Assembly: GCF_900183975.1 (NCBI RefSeq)
Contig: NZ_LT853882.1
Location: forward strand, 2,845,501 to 2,909,500
Source of the DNA: Xanthomonas fragariae
GTDB taxonomy: Bacteria; Pseudomonadota; Gammaproteobacteria; Xanthomonadales; Xanthomonadaceae
Reading direction: 5' to 3'
DNA length: 64,000 nt
Part shown: positions 45,582 to 56,000 of the stretch, one piece after another
Layout of the letters: each line of letters begins with the position of its first letter
Numbering within the stretch: the stretch's first letter is position 1
Translations under genes and position numbers: made by a program
Notes under the pieces: model-generated
Told to the model about the DNA's origin: nothing
What the model saw: the letters and a program-made list of their open reading frames with translations, nothing else
Database searches by the model: none

Positions 45582-48068
45582 TCAACATTCTTCGGCAATA
45601 GTGTCGCGCATCTGCGGTGCGTGGTTCAGAGGTTTCTTAGCATCCCATGCAGATACCGCGATGACATCCCGCGGGGCTTCATGACTCACACCGACTCCAG
45701 CACCCAACACCCAACACCCAAACGCTGGCCCGGCCGAATAGCCGGTCTCCGGTTCGATGCGGATCTGCAAGGTGACGCGGCCGGCTACTGCTGCAGGCAA
45801 CGCGTAGTCGATGTCGACGAAGTCCAGGCCGCGGTTGCCGTCCAGGTGTTCGTTAGCGACCAGTTCGCCGTCGGCGAGGATGCGGAAGCGGCGGCGGGTT
45901 TCATCGCCCCAGTAGCGCAGGCGCAGGACGCGGGCCTGCGCGGTGTTGCGCAGAGTGAAGGCGATGAAGCCGCCGGTGCGGGCGTCGCGGCCGGCCCGGC
46001 GGCGGTAGCTCAGCGAATAAGAGCTTTCGCTCTGCAGCGCGTGTGCTTTCTCTGATGTTTCATCGCCCAGGGCGATGCGATCCAGGGCGCGCGCGTCGAG
46101 TACCTGTTGTTTGGCTTCCGCTGCAGCCTGCTCAGCCTGACGTTGCTGCCATTGGGCGGCGTCGCGATGCTCCAGGTAGACCGCGCTGCGGCGGTCGAAT
46201 TGGGCGTAGAACGGCGAGAACCGCCAGTGCTGTGCGCCGTCGCTGTAATCAAACACTGGTTTACCAGGCACCGGCTGCAGACGTTGCAACACGTCCTCGC
46301 CACCGATCAATGCCGGGGTCTTGCCAGACCAGGGCTTGGCTGCATCGCCAAGATCGGCCGCCAATACCAACGGTCCGCGTAGCACCGACACCCAGGCCGG
46401 ATCGTCTGGTGCAGCTTCCAGGCGCAGCGGCATGTCGAACGAGACTCTCAGGGTATCGCCAGCCTTCCACGCGCGTGTGAGGCGGAGGTAGCCGTCTGTG
46501 ATGGCCGTGTCGACCGGCTGCCCATTGAGCTGCAGCATAGGCGACTGCGCCCAGCCCGGCACGCGCAGTGCGAGCGTGCGATGCTCTGCCGGCGCCGCAT
46601 CGATACGCAGCGATGCGCTGCCCTGCTCCGGCATCGCGCTGTGCAAGGTCATATCCAGCCCGGCAGCGTCGCGCACGGTGGAAGGCACGTACAGGTTGAC
46701 GTAAACGCCCTGCCCGTCCTGCCAGTAGATGGAATCGCCAAACTGCGCATGCGCTTCCATGCCGCTGCCGACGCAGCACCAGAAATCGTGAAACGGCGAC
46801 GACCAGCTGCGCGCTTCGCCGGCCAGCATCGGTGTCATGTAGGTGAACATGCCGGTGCGGGGATGCTGCTGCGCCATCACGTGATTGAGCAGCGTGCGTT
46901 CGTAGTAATCGAATAGCGCGGCCTGCGGCCCCCACTGGTACAGATGGCGGGTGAGCTTGAGCATGTTGTAGCTGGCGCAATGCTCGCACGTCTGCTCGGT
47001 GAGAAAACGCGCGATGCTGTCCGGCTGCTGGAAATATTCGCGGTCGCCGTTGCCGCCGATCACGTAAGTATGGTGTTCGGTGACGGTATGCCAGAAGAAG
47101 CGCGCGGCCGCGCCCGATGCGGCATCGCCGGTGACCTCATACTCGCGCGCCAAGCCGATCAGCTTGGGGATGTTGGTGTTGGAATGCTGGTGCACCAGTT
47201 CGTCGCGCTGGGCGATCAACGGGTCGAGCACGGCGTGATGGTGCAGGCGCTGCGCCAGTGCCAACCATTGCGCGTCGCCGGTGCGTACGTGCAGCTCGAC
47301 GAACGATTCGTTGAGGCCACCGAACTCGCACGCCAGCACCTGCTGCAATTGTGTGTCGTCGAGCGCGGCAAAGATGCCTTGCAGATATCCCGCCAAATCC
47401 GTCGCAACGTGTAGCGCCTGCGCGTTGTCGCAGTGCGCATGCACATCGAGCAGGCCGGCGAACAGCTTGTGCCAGGTGTAGAGCGGTGCCCAGCTGCCGT
47501 TGAGATAGAAAGGCGCCGAGTCGATCTTGCCGCGTTTGAGTTCGTCAAAGACGGCGCGGCCGCTTTCGATCTTACCTGCCGCGTTTTTGCGGGTGAATCC
47601 GGCCACATACCCATCGCCGGCATGCGCCTGGCAGCGTGCGAGTTCTGCAATCAGGTAACTGGCACGCGTGCGGCATTGCGCATCGCCAGTCTGCGCATAC
47701 ATCAAAGCCAATGCACTGAGATAGTGACCGAGCGTGTGCCCGGCGATAGTATCCGCTTCCCACCCGCCGTAAGCCGGCGCCTTGGGATCGAGGCCCGCAT
47801 ACAACGCGAAGTTGTGCAGCAGACGGTCAGGCTGCAGCCGCATCAAATAGCGCCGATTGGTGTGCAGCGCATCCAGAAACAGCGACGGCGTCAGCCTGAC
47901 CTGGGCCAACGACACGGCGCGCACGCTACCCGGTTGTGCAGCGCTGGCCTGGGCCGGAAAGCGCAGGAAACCTGCAGCAACAGCCAGGCCGCTCCAGGCC
48001 AGAAAGCGCCGCCGTGATAGCGTTGGTGCGTGGTTGCAGGTCAACTCGGTTTCGTGCGCGTCCGTCAT
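45582..48068 (-). CDS. Beta-L-arabinofuranosidase-type glycoside hydrolase (GH127/GH146)
   Basis: A 828-residue exported enzyme with a twin-arginine signal (SRRRFLAWSGLAVAAGFL). The (alpha/alpha)6 barrel of the DUF1680 type has YGGWEADTIAGHTLGHYLSALALMYAQTGD, LYTWHKLFAGLLDVHAHC, HQHSNTNIPKLIGLAREYEVTGD and GGNGDREYF. The zinc-cysteine active site is present: a Glu and Cys pair in EQTCEHCASYNMLKLTRHL and CysCys in FWCCVGSGMEAHAQF. A beta-sandwich and a C-terminal domain (RIALGDETSEKAH...) follow. Family enzymes remove beta-L-arabinofuranose from plant hydroxyproline-rich glycoproteins or rhamnogalacturonan II. It is last in a minus-strand locus with two TonB receptors and a GH43 remnant. Confidence 0.85.
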   Translation of the reverse strand: MTDAHETELTCNHAPTLSRRRFLAWSGLAVAAGFLRFPAQASAAQPGSVRAVSLAQVRLTPSLFLDALHTNRRYLMRLQPDRLLHNFALYAGLDPKAPAYGGWEADTIAGHTLGHYLSALALMYAQTGDAQCRTRASYLIAELARCQAHAGDGYVAGFTRKNAAGKIESGRAVFDELKRGKIDSAPFYLNGSWAPLYTWHKLFAGLLDVHAHCDNAQALHVATDLAGYLQGIFAALDDTQLQQVLACEFGGLNESFVELHVRTGDAQWLALAQRLHHHAVLDPLIAQRDELVHQHSNTNIPKLIGLAREYEVTGDAASGAAARFFWHTVTEHHTYVIGGNGDREYFQQPDSIARFLTEQTCEHCASYNMLKLTRHLYQWGPQAALFDYYERTLLNHVMAQQHPRTGMFTYMTPMLAGEARSWSSPFHDFWCCVGSGMEAHAQFGDSIYWQDGQGVYVNLYVPSTVRDAAGLDMTLHSAMPEQGSASLRIDAAPAEHRTLALRVPGWAQSPMLQLNGQPVDTAITDGYLRLTRAWKAGDTLRVSFDMPLRLEAAPDDPAWVSVLRGPLVLAADLGDAAKPWSGKTPALIGGEDVLQRLQPVPGKPVFDYSDGAQHWRFSPFYAQFDRRSAVYLEHRDAAQWQQRQAEQAAAEAKQQVLDARALDRIALGDETSEKAHALQSESSYSLSYRRRAGRDARTGGFIAFTLRNTAQARVLRLRYWGDETRRRFRILADGELVANEHLDGNRGLDFVDIDYALPAAVAGRVTLQIRIEPETGYSAGPAFGCWVLGAGVGVSHEAPRDVIAVSAWDAKKPLNHAPQMRDTIAEEC

Positions 48069-48215
48069 GGGCTCAGCTTAGCTCCGGGCAGCGCGCACAG
48101 ACTGCGCGCGCTGTTGCAACAGTGCAGAGCAGTCGCATTGGCAACGACTGCATTGGCGTGGACGCTGCGCGCCCAGTCGAATCTGGCCGCGCAGCACAGC
48201 GATACAACACAGCGA

Positions 48216-51113
48216 TCAGAACGTCACTGTTGCGCGCAACCAATAGAACCGGCCAAGCAGGTCGTAGGTGGACACATCGGTGTTGGCGTTGCCGACGTTG
48301 TTGGAGTAATACAGCGGCGGTTGTTTGTTGGTAATGTTGTCCACGCCCACTTCAAAACGCGTGTGCCACGGCTCAACGTTGTAGCCGAGCTGCAGATTGT
48401 TGTAGACGTAGGCGCCAATGTTGCGCACTACCGTCGGCTCGCTGGAATCGGCCGACAGGCTCTGGTCCGGATCCGAATTGCCGATAGCGGTATGTCCCAC
48501 ATAGCGGATGCGCCAGGTGGCGCTCCAGTCGCCCAACGCCCAGTTCACTGTGCCCAGCGCACGCCAACGCGGGAAGTTGCCGTACGCCTGCGTGTAGCGG
48601 CCGACATTGTGGATGGTGACCGAGTTCGGGTCCGTGGTATCTGGCAGCACGTCATAGCGTGTCAGATAGGTGCCGTTGAGGCTCGCGGTCACGTTGCCCC
48701 ACGGCGTGGACGGCAAGCGGTAGGTCAGATTGAAGTCGATGCCCTTGGCCCACAGCTTGCCCAGGTTGACGGTGGGCTCGGCGATGTAATTGATGGTGCC
48801 GTTGCCATTGCGATGGATCAGCGCGCAGAACGCGCTGGCCGAGTTTGCGAAGCACTGATTGAGCACGGTCTGCGCCGACACCGTGGTAATGGTGTCTTCC
48901 AGATCGATGCGCCACCAGTCCGCACTCAGCGACAGGCCATCGATCCAGTGCGGGTCGTAAACCAGTCCCACGTCGTACGACTTGCCGGTTTCCGGCTTGA
49001 GTTGATAGCCCGCCACTGCCGCGCCGGACACCTTGCCCGACACCTGGCCGTCGGACTGCCTATAGCTGCCGTCGGTCGGTACGTTGGCGCAGGCAACGCG
49101 ATTGCCGCCGGTATTGGCGTTGCATGGGTCGTTGACGGTCGCCGCATCGCCGGCAACACCAGCATACAACTCGTTGATGTTAGGCGCGCGGAATACCTGC
49201 GAGACCGTGCCGCGCAGTAACAAATTCTCGATCGGGCGGTACTCCAGCGACAGCTTGCTGTTAATCTTGCTGCCCACCGAGCTGTAGTCGGAAAAACGCG
49301 TGCCCACGGTGACGTTCAAGGCGTTGATGCCTGGTAGATCCTTGAGCAAGGGAAACAAGGCTTCGGCATAGGCTTCCTTGACATCGAAACTGCCACTCAA
49401 GGCGGATGAGCAGAATTCGATCACGCCGCACAGGCCGTTTTCATCGCCGGCCCATAGCTGGTCGGATGCGGTGGTGGAGCGTTCTTTACGATACGAAATA
49501 CCCGCCGCCAGGCTAGCCGCACCGGCCGGCAATTCAAACAACGTGCCGTTGGCGTTGGCTTCGAATTGCTTGACGGTATACACGCTGGTCACGATTGGGT
49601 TGACCACCATGCCCTGCAAGGTTGACAGGTTGCTGCTATCGTTGAGGTTGAAGAAATTCAGCGGTGTGCAACCGGCAACCGCCGCGCCCGCACTGCCGCA
49701 CTTGACCACGCCATCGCTGTCAAGGAACGAGGGACCGGTCGCCTGATTGAACGCGGCATAGTCGAGAAAGCCGTTGTTGATCGACTTCTGTTTGACCTTG
49801 CCGTAGTTGAAGTTGGCGTCCCACTGCCAGGAACTGTCGCCGAATCGACCGCGCACTCCGGGGCTGATCTGAAAGTTGTAGGTGGCGTATTGATAAGTGC
49901 GATTGCCAAGCACGGTGGCGCGCGTATTGAGGTCGTTGTAGGACGTGCCGGTGGTGCGGTCGGTGCCGAAGTCGACGCCGAATGGATTGTAGTAACTCTG
50001 CGCCGAGACCAGGATGTTGTCGCCGTTGGAGAAGATCGGACTCGGCGCGATGATCGAGGCGGATTCGGTTTTACTGAACCACGTGTTGAGGTAACCCTCC
50101 ACGCTGTCGTTGAAGCGATACGTGCCCAGCACAAAGGCATTGGTGCGTTTTTGCGGGGTCTGCAGCAGGTTGAACGGCTGGTAATTGTAGGCATCAGCAC
50201 TGGCGTTGTAGCAGTGGAAATCACCCTGGTCGGCACGCCCACTGACGCCACTATTGAGGCTGACGCGCCCGCAGCCATTGGACTGCGCAAGCTGCCTAGA
50301 CTGGTCGGAGCCATCGTTGAAGTTGACTGCGCCGGTGGGCGTGGCCGAGGAACCCTGTTTCACCGGCTGGCCATCGGTCAGCGCCAGCGCGTCTTTGGAA
50401 TAGTCGCGCGCCGCTGCCGCTACCGGGTCGATGTTGTGATGTGACAGGCCACCGATCAGGCTCCCGTGCTCCCAGGTCTTGCCGGAGGTCATGGTGAAGT
50501 TGCGTCGGTTGCCGTCGCCTTCGCTACTGGTACCGAAGTCGCTACTGAACTGCACGCCGTCCAAGTGCGTGCGCAGGATGAAGTTGACCACGCCGCCGAT
50601 CGCATCGGAGCCGTACACCGCAGAAGCGCCATCGCTCAGCACCTCGATGCGCTCGATCATGCTGGACGGAATCGCGTTGACGTCGTTGTAGGCGAGCCGG
50701 ATGCCGTTGACCAGCACCAACGTGCGTTTTTCGCCCAGCCCGCGCAGTGAAATCGCCGAGGCACCGGTGCCGCCGCCGTTATTGGTGTACGGGTTGGTGG
50801 CGTTACCGGCGATGGATGGCAGTTCCTGCAGCAGATCGCCGACCGTGGCCTTGCCGGTCGCGGCAATCTGCTCCTGGCTGACGGTGACGACCGGGTTGGC
50901 GGTTTCTGTATCCACACGGCGCAAGCGCGAGCCAGTGACGACTACATTATTCAGCGTTTGCGTCGCATCGCCGCTTTGGGTCGCCTGCTGCGCAGACACG
51001 GGCGCGGCCGCAGCTGCAGACAGCGCCAACAGGAGCGCGGTGGTGAGCATGCTCGGCACCGGGCGCGTGGTCACCTCAGTGGTCCGGGAGAAAGGCAACA
51101 GCAACATCGGCAT
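48216..51113 (-). CDS. TonB-dependent receptor, probably for plant oligosaccharides
   Basis: A 965-residue outer-membrane transporter. The signal peptide may start at the second Met (MLTTALLLALSAAAAAPVSAQQ). TLNNVVVTGSRLRR lies where the TonB box is expected. The plug has VGDLLQELPSIAGNATNPYTNNGGGTGASAISLRGLGEKRTLVLVNGIRL and IERIEVLSDGASAVYGSDAIGGVVNFIL. The barrel has C-terminal VTF. This is the Oar/BtuB-like Xanthomonas group without an iron signature. Placement next to a beta-L-arabinofuranosidase and a GH43 remnant indicates uptake of arabinose-containing oligosaccharides. It is paralogous to the receptor at 60243-63066. Confidence 0.88.
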   Translation of the reverse strand: MPMLLLPFSRTTEVTTRPVPSMLTTALLLALSAAAAAPVSAQQATQSGDATQTLNNVVVTGSRLRRVDTETANPVVTVSQEQIAATGKATVGDLLQELPSIAGNATNPYTNNGGGTGASAISLRGLGEKRTLVLVNGIRLAYNDVNAIPSSMIERIEVLSDGASAVYGSDAIGGVVNFILRTHLDGVQFSSDFGTSSEGDGNRRNFTMTSGKTWEHGSLIGGLSHHNIDPVAAAARDYSKDALALTDGQPVKQGSSATPTGAVNFNDGSDQSRQLAQSNGCGRVSLNSGVSGRADQGDFHCYNASADAYNYQPFNLLQTPQKRTNAFVLGTYRFNDSVEGYLNTWFSKTESASIIAPSPIFSNGDNILVSAQSYYNPFGVDFGTDRTTGTSYNDLNTRATVLGNRTYQYATYNFQISPGVRGRFGDSSWQWDANFNYGKVKQKSINNGFLDYAAFNQATGPSFLDSDGVVKCGSAGAAVAGCTPLNFFNLNDSSNLSTLQGMVVNPIVTSVYTVKQFEANANGTLFELPAGAASLAAGISYRKERSTTASDQLWAGDENGLCGVIEFCSSALSGSFDVKEAYAEALFPLLKDLPGINALNVTVGTRFSDYSSVGSKINSKLSLEYRPIENLLLRGTVSQVFRAPNINELYAGVAGDAATVNDPCNANTGGNRVACANVPTDGSYRQSDGQVSGKVSGAAVAGYQLKPETGKSYDVGLVYDPHWIDGLSLSADWWRIDLEDTITTVSAQTVLNQCFANSASAFCALIHRNGNGTINYIAEPTVNLGKLWAKGIDFNLTYRLPSTPWGNVTASLNGTYLTRYDVLPDTTDPNSVTIHNVGRYTQAYGNFPRWRALGTVNWALGDWSATWRIRYVGHTAIGNSDPDQSLSADSSEPTVVRNIGAYVYNNLQLGYNVEPWHTRFEVGVDNITNKQPPLYYSNNVGNANTDVSTYDLLGRFYWLRATVTF

Positions 51114-51299
51114 TCAGGGCTCCTGATTTGTATGGCAGACAAACGATAGGCAACGCACGCCCGTGCCGGCGTACGCCAGCGCAGGTCAAGATGGATGGCA
51201 GACGCGCACGCAACGACACCTCTCGCCACGGCCATGCTGTAGCTACGCAGACAACTTGCGACGCACGTTGTCAGAACGGATGTTGGTTTCGCACTGGAG

Positions 51300-51865
51300 T
51301 CGCATATACGCTCCAATTTCATCAGTCGGTCACAATGTGCCTGTGCGCACGCGCCACGTCTTGTCGCATTTGTCGACAGCGCATGCGGAAAACAGCATGG
51401 TTCGCAAGTGAACGAGCGTACGCCGATGCCTTGCCTCGCGATCCAGTCCGCAATCAGGCGCGCTGCTACGTGGTGATTGCAGGTTGCATAGACCCCGCCA
51501 TCGATGTCGTACCAAGGATAGTGCGCGGCGGCGGCCTTGTGCCAGGCGCGATGCGATCCGGCAGGCCGGCGTCCTTGAGGTTGCGCCAGGCGACATCGTG
51601 GAAGGCGCGCGAGCGATTGCTGGTCCCCATGCCATCGATCGACGCGACCGCAAACCACAGCCCGCTCAGCAACGGCGTCGCGATGGTGAAACTCTTCGGT
51701 ATACGCGAGCCTTGTGGGCCCACGTAGATATTTTCGATCACACGATAGCGCTGCTGCAAACCAAACCGCCATCGGGGAACCGCAGTGTACGCGTGGTACA
51801 TGCCGATACCCGGTACCGACCGCGCCCGCCTGACGGCTACGCAGTCGTTTTGTTAGCCACTCCAA
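51300..51865 (-). pseudogene. Unidentified coding remnant
   Basis: Two adjacent frames on the minus strand look coding. [42 protein letters not shown] followed by [18 protein letters not shown] is in one frame. [34 protein letters not shown] follows in the next, implying a frameshift near 51530. The family is not recognised. It lies between the GH43 remnant and a TonB receptor, so it may be a lost member of the sugar locus. The rest of the 51114-51865 gap shows nothing assignable. Confidence 0.3.
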
Positions 51866-53001
51866 GCCACATCGCAGCGCGTGCTGTCGGCAGCACTAGC
51901 GGCCGGCAAACATTGCGGCTGCGGCGCCAGCATTTCCCATTCCTGCACTGCGAGCCCGGCGTAATGCGTTCCGGCGCCGGAGGCATTTAGCACCACGCGT
52001 ACGCAGCGCGTTATCACCGGCGCGAACGACACCGCCTCATAACGATCGGTGCGTGTGCCGTAGCTGTCGGTCGGCTGCGCCGGATGCCACTGCCTGCCTT
52101 GCCGATACTCCAGATGCCAGCGCGCAGGCGGCGCCACGCCAGTGTCAGCACCGGCCGGCTGATCGGCCCAGAGCACGATGCGGGTACGGTCCAGGGTCAC
52201 CGGCTGCGCCCAGCTATATTGAATCCACTTCTGCGGTGGATTGTCCGGCGTCCAGCTTCCCCACATTTGCGGCGGCAGCGGATTGGCTTTGACGATGCCG
52301 TCGTTGAGCGCGGCCATCCAATACTGCACCGGAATCTCCGGGCCATTGGAGGCGGTGACGTAGGCGGCAGCGGCCTGATTGCGTTGCGGTGGTGTAGGCG
52401 GCTGCACGCGCCGGGTGGGTGCGACGGTGCGAATGCGCGCCGGTTGCGTGCTGTCTTCCCACTCCAGGCGATCGATCGCCACGCTGCGGCGGAAATGCCC
52501 GCCGCCCTGCGCATCGGCGGTGTGGTAAACCAGATACCACTGCGTGTTGAAGCCCACGATGCCCGGATGCGAGATGGTCGAGGACACCGGCGGCAGCACG
52601 ACGCCGCGACAGGTCCACGGGCCGAGCGGCGTCGATGCGCACGCATAGGCGATACACACGTGGTAGAGCGTGGGCGTGCATGCGGAAGTGCTGCCGGCGT
52701 TGTTGGCCGCATATGCCAGGTAATAGGTGCCGTTGCGCTTGAATAGCCAGGGCGCTTCGAAATAGCCGTCGAGCGTGTCCACCCGCACCAGCACGCCCTT
52801 GAAGCTGACCATATCGCGACAACGCACCGAACGTGCCCCATTACAGATACACGCGCCCGTCGTCGTCCACCAATACGGTCGGGTCGATGTTCTGGATATC
52901 GTTGCTGCCGGACACCGACTGCGACACCACCGGCCCTTGCGGATGGGCATCGGTCCACGGGCCGAGCGGGCTGTCGGAAACCGCCACGCCAATGGCGAAT
53001 C
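51853..53001 (-). pseudogene. GH43-type arabinosidase/xylosidase remnant
   Basis: The 5' part is missing. The remnant starts in the middle of the beta-propeller (FAIGVAVSDSPLGPWTDAHP), about 10 bases after the stop of the effector gene. It continues with IQNIDPTVLVDDDGRVYL, then a TAA at 52841-52843 where YWG is expected. A frameshift near 52820 follows, and then an intact stretch VSFKGVLVRVDTLDGYFEAPWLFKRNGTYYLAYAANNAGS (the EAP motif holds the general acid Glu). The C-terminal carbohydrate-binding-like domain is YVTASNGPEIPVQYW...RCVRVVLNASG. Three independent lesions make it dead. Its function would have been arabinan or xylan side-chain cleavage. Confidence 0.8.
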
Positions 53002-53010
53002 AAGGCAGGG

Positions 53011-56000
53011 CTATTTCCAATCGTCGATCTCCTCGCAGCCCGGCGGCGCATTCACGCCGCTGAAGGCCGCCTGCGCAGACGCCTGCAGTTGGTGCTGATC
53101 GACCTGTGAGGCGCTCTCAAGCTGCAGCGCAAAGCTTTCCTTGTACAGGTCGTGGAATTCCTCCTTGAGCTTGAAGGTGTCCGGCGTGTGGAACTGGATC
53201 TCCCACAGCGCGCCTTCCGGGCTGCGCAGCGTGACGTTGACTGCCTTGAATGCCTGCCTATGCCGCGTGAACAGGTTGAGCAGCTTGACGCGCACATGGC
53301 CTTGATTGTCCAGTGAGGCCAGCACGCCGCGCAGGCCGACGGTGAAGTGCTGCGGCTCCAATACCACGCTGTAGCGCAGCGCGTCGTTGATGCAAGCGGC
53401 CGCTTCTTCCAGGGTCTTGTGTTTCAAAGCAATCTGCTGTCTGAATTTTTCCGCCAGCGAGCCGGGCGATTTGAATTTATGGCCCATTCCCTCCAGGTGC
53501 CCACCATGGAGCTTGGCGGCGCCGATCAGCATTTTGGTGATTACGGGCTCCATCTCGCCGGCGCGTGTCCGCAGGGCCTCGGCCGCACGCACGATGTCCT
53601 CGTGCTGCACGGCGCGCAGGCGCTCGGCCGGCGGGGGCGGCGGGTCGATCAGGCCTGCCTGCTGCAGCGAGTGCAGCGCGTCTTGCATGACGCCCGCCGC
53701 CATCGTCGGCATGTTCTGCAGCAGCACCTTGGTCTGCTCGGCGTCGAAGCGGCCCTCGTGCATGGCCCGGGCAGTCGTCTTGCCGTAGGGCACGCTGCGT
53801 ACCCGCTCGGCGAACGCTCGCTCGGAGCGTTCGCAAGACTCCACGATCTTGGCGAACAGCGCTGTGCCGGTGTCGGATTTCAGCGCATCGGTGCCCACCT
53901 TGATGGCGATGGTGAAGAGGTTGCGCATGCTCAGTTCCGGCTCGTTGGGGATGAACCCCGGTTGCCCCTCCGGGAACTGTGCGTGCGATAACAGGCACAC
54001 CGGGTAGTTGTCGAGGATGGCGCGCAGACGTGCGTCGGCATCAGGCGCAGCCATGTAGGCCCGGGCGAGCGTTGGGAACGCCTCAGCCAGCGCGTCGGGC
54101 AGGCGCGGCGTCTCGGCTGAAGCCGGCGCGTCGGGCAGGCCTGGCGCCTCGGCTGAAGCCAGTGCGTCGGGCAAGCCTGGCGCCTCGGCTGAGCGAGCCG
54201 TTGCCAGTTCGAGCTCAAGCAGCTGCGCGTGCAGCAGTTCGGCCACTTCACGCGCCTCGGGCATGTGGGCGCGGCTGATCGCTTCGTGCGCCTGGGCGCG
54301 CAGTTGCGCCAACAACACCTCGCGATCTGTGGTCTCGCCGTCGAGTACCTGGCGCAAGCCGTTGCGCAGGTCGCGCTCGATGCCGTCGTACGTACCGAAC
54401 ATCATCTTGCGCGCCATCGCCTTGCGCAGCTGGTCGGGCTGCGCCATGAAGCGCGCCGCCAGGGTGCTGGCCGCGCCCATGATCTGGCCGCCACGCTGCA
54501 GCGACATGATCTCGGACAGCCGCCCGGCCTGGTAGTGGCCGCTGTCTGGGTCGATGGCCGGCGTGGCCGTCTTCGGCGGCTTGAAAGAGCGTGGCTGGCC
54601 GCGCCGCGCCGCACGATCGTCCATCTCGCGCGCGATCAGCTCCGCCAGCCTGGGGTAGCCCGCGTACACGAACGCATCGTCACCGTCGGTGTCCATGTTG
54701 CGCTTGCGCAGCTCCGGGATCGGCAGTGCGCCCATACGCCCGGGTTCCACGATGTCCTTGAGCCGCAGGCTGCCGGTGCTGAGCATGTCCTGCGGCACGG
54801 CACTGCGGTCGCGTCCGGCGGTCCAGCGCGACAGGGTTTTGAGATCTTCCTTGGAGCAGGCCAGGTCCACGTCCGCGAACTGCGCCGGCCAGTTCTGCGC
54901 CGGCACTACGATGAGCATGCCCTTGCTGTGCAGCATCGCCGGGTCGCTGCCAGCAGCGTCGCCCGCGCTGTCGTCGAAGCCGGTGTAGCTGTACTGGATG
55001 CCGAAGCACTGCGAGAGGAATTCGGCCGTGGCATCGCCTTGCGCCGCGGTAGCGACATACTCCTGCGGCACCGGCAGCAGGTTCTCCTTGTCGTAAGGCG
55101 GCTTGCCGATCAGCAAGGCGCCGCCGGCGGCGTCGAAGGCCTGGCTGCGCTCGCGCGGCAGGTGCACCTGGTTGTCGGCGGAGGGCACCGCCCGGACTCT
55201 CTGGCCCTCGTAGCCGCCGCTGGTGGCCAGCTCGTACAGCACCAGTTGGCTCAGCTCGGGCGGCAGCGCCTGCAGCCGGCGCTGCATCGCTTCGTGCGCC
55301 TCCTGCAGCGCCGCCTGGTCGCGTGGGAAGTGCTGCAGCGCCTGTGGTGCCAGCCGCGTGGGTCCCTTGTCCTTGGCCAGAAGGTCGCGCTGGGCTTGGC
55401 TAGCCCGGCCGGCCTGCACCGCTTCCCAGGCGGAGAAGTACGCACGGAAGGCAGGGATGCGCTGGGCCACCTCCAGCTTCAGAAAGCCGCAGCCATCGTT
55501 GGGGCACAGCGCCAGGGGGCGCCCGTCGGGTGCTGTGGGCTTGAATGGGTGCGCAGGGCCGCTGACGTCGTCGAAAAAGCCCAGGCGCAGCGTGCCCTCC
55601 ACGACGTGGTCGCTTGGCACCATCTCCAGCAGCGAGCGCTGCATGCGCGACCAGTCCTCGCGCTGCGGGGCGAGCTTGGTGATGAGCTTCATCAGGCTGC
55701 TGCCCGGGACGGTGTCGGCATAGCGGATCGCCGGCAGCAGCGACGGCGATGCAGATGCGCCGGACAGCAGGTCGGAGGGGCGGCTCAGGTGGCCGCGCGT
55801 GGCGCGGCTGCCGCCGAACATGTCGAAGCGCCAGGGCTGGCCCTGGTAGGTGAGCGTGCGCGCGAGCATGAACGTTGAAATCGATCCCGGCAGCTGAACC
55901 TCCACCAGCGGCAGGCCCGTCAGCCGCGTGAACAGCGAGTAAGGCTTGTCCGTCTCGGTCGCGTTGGTCGACACTTGCTTGCCACGCAGATCGACCACGA

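Noticed and set aside
54664..54699. Calcium-binding EF-hand in the effector centre
   Set aside because: N-x-D-x-D-G is present, but the Glu needed at loop position 12 is Tyr and no paired hand was seen; the DxDGD reading is kept as the more interesting but unproven option.
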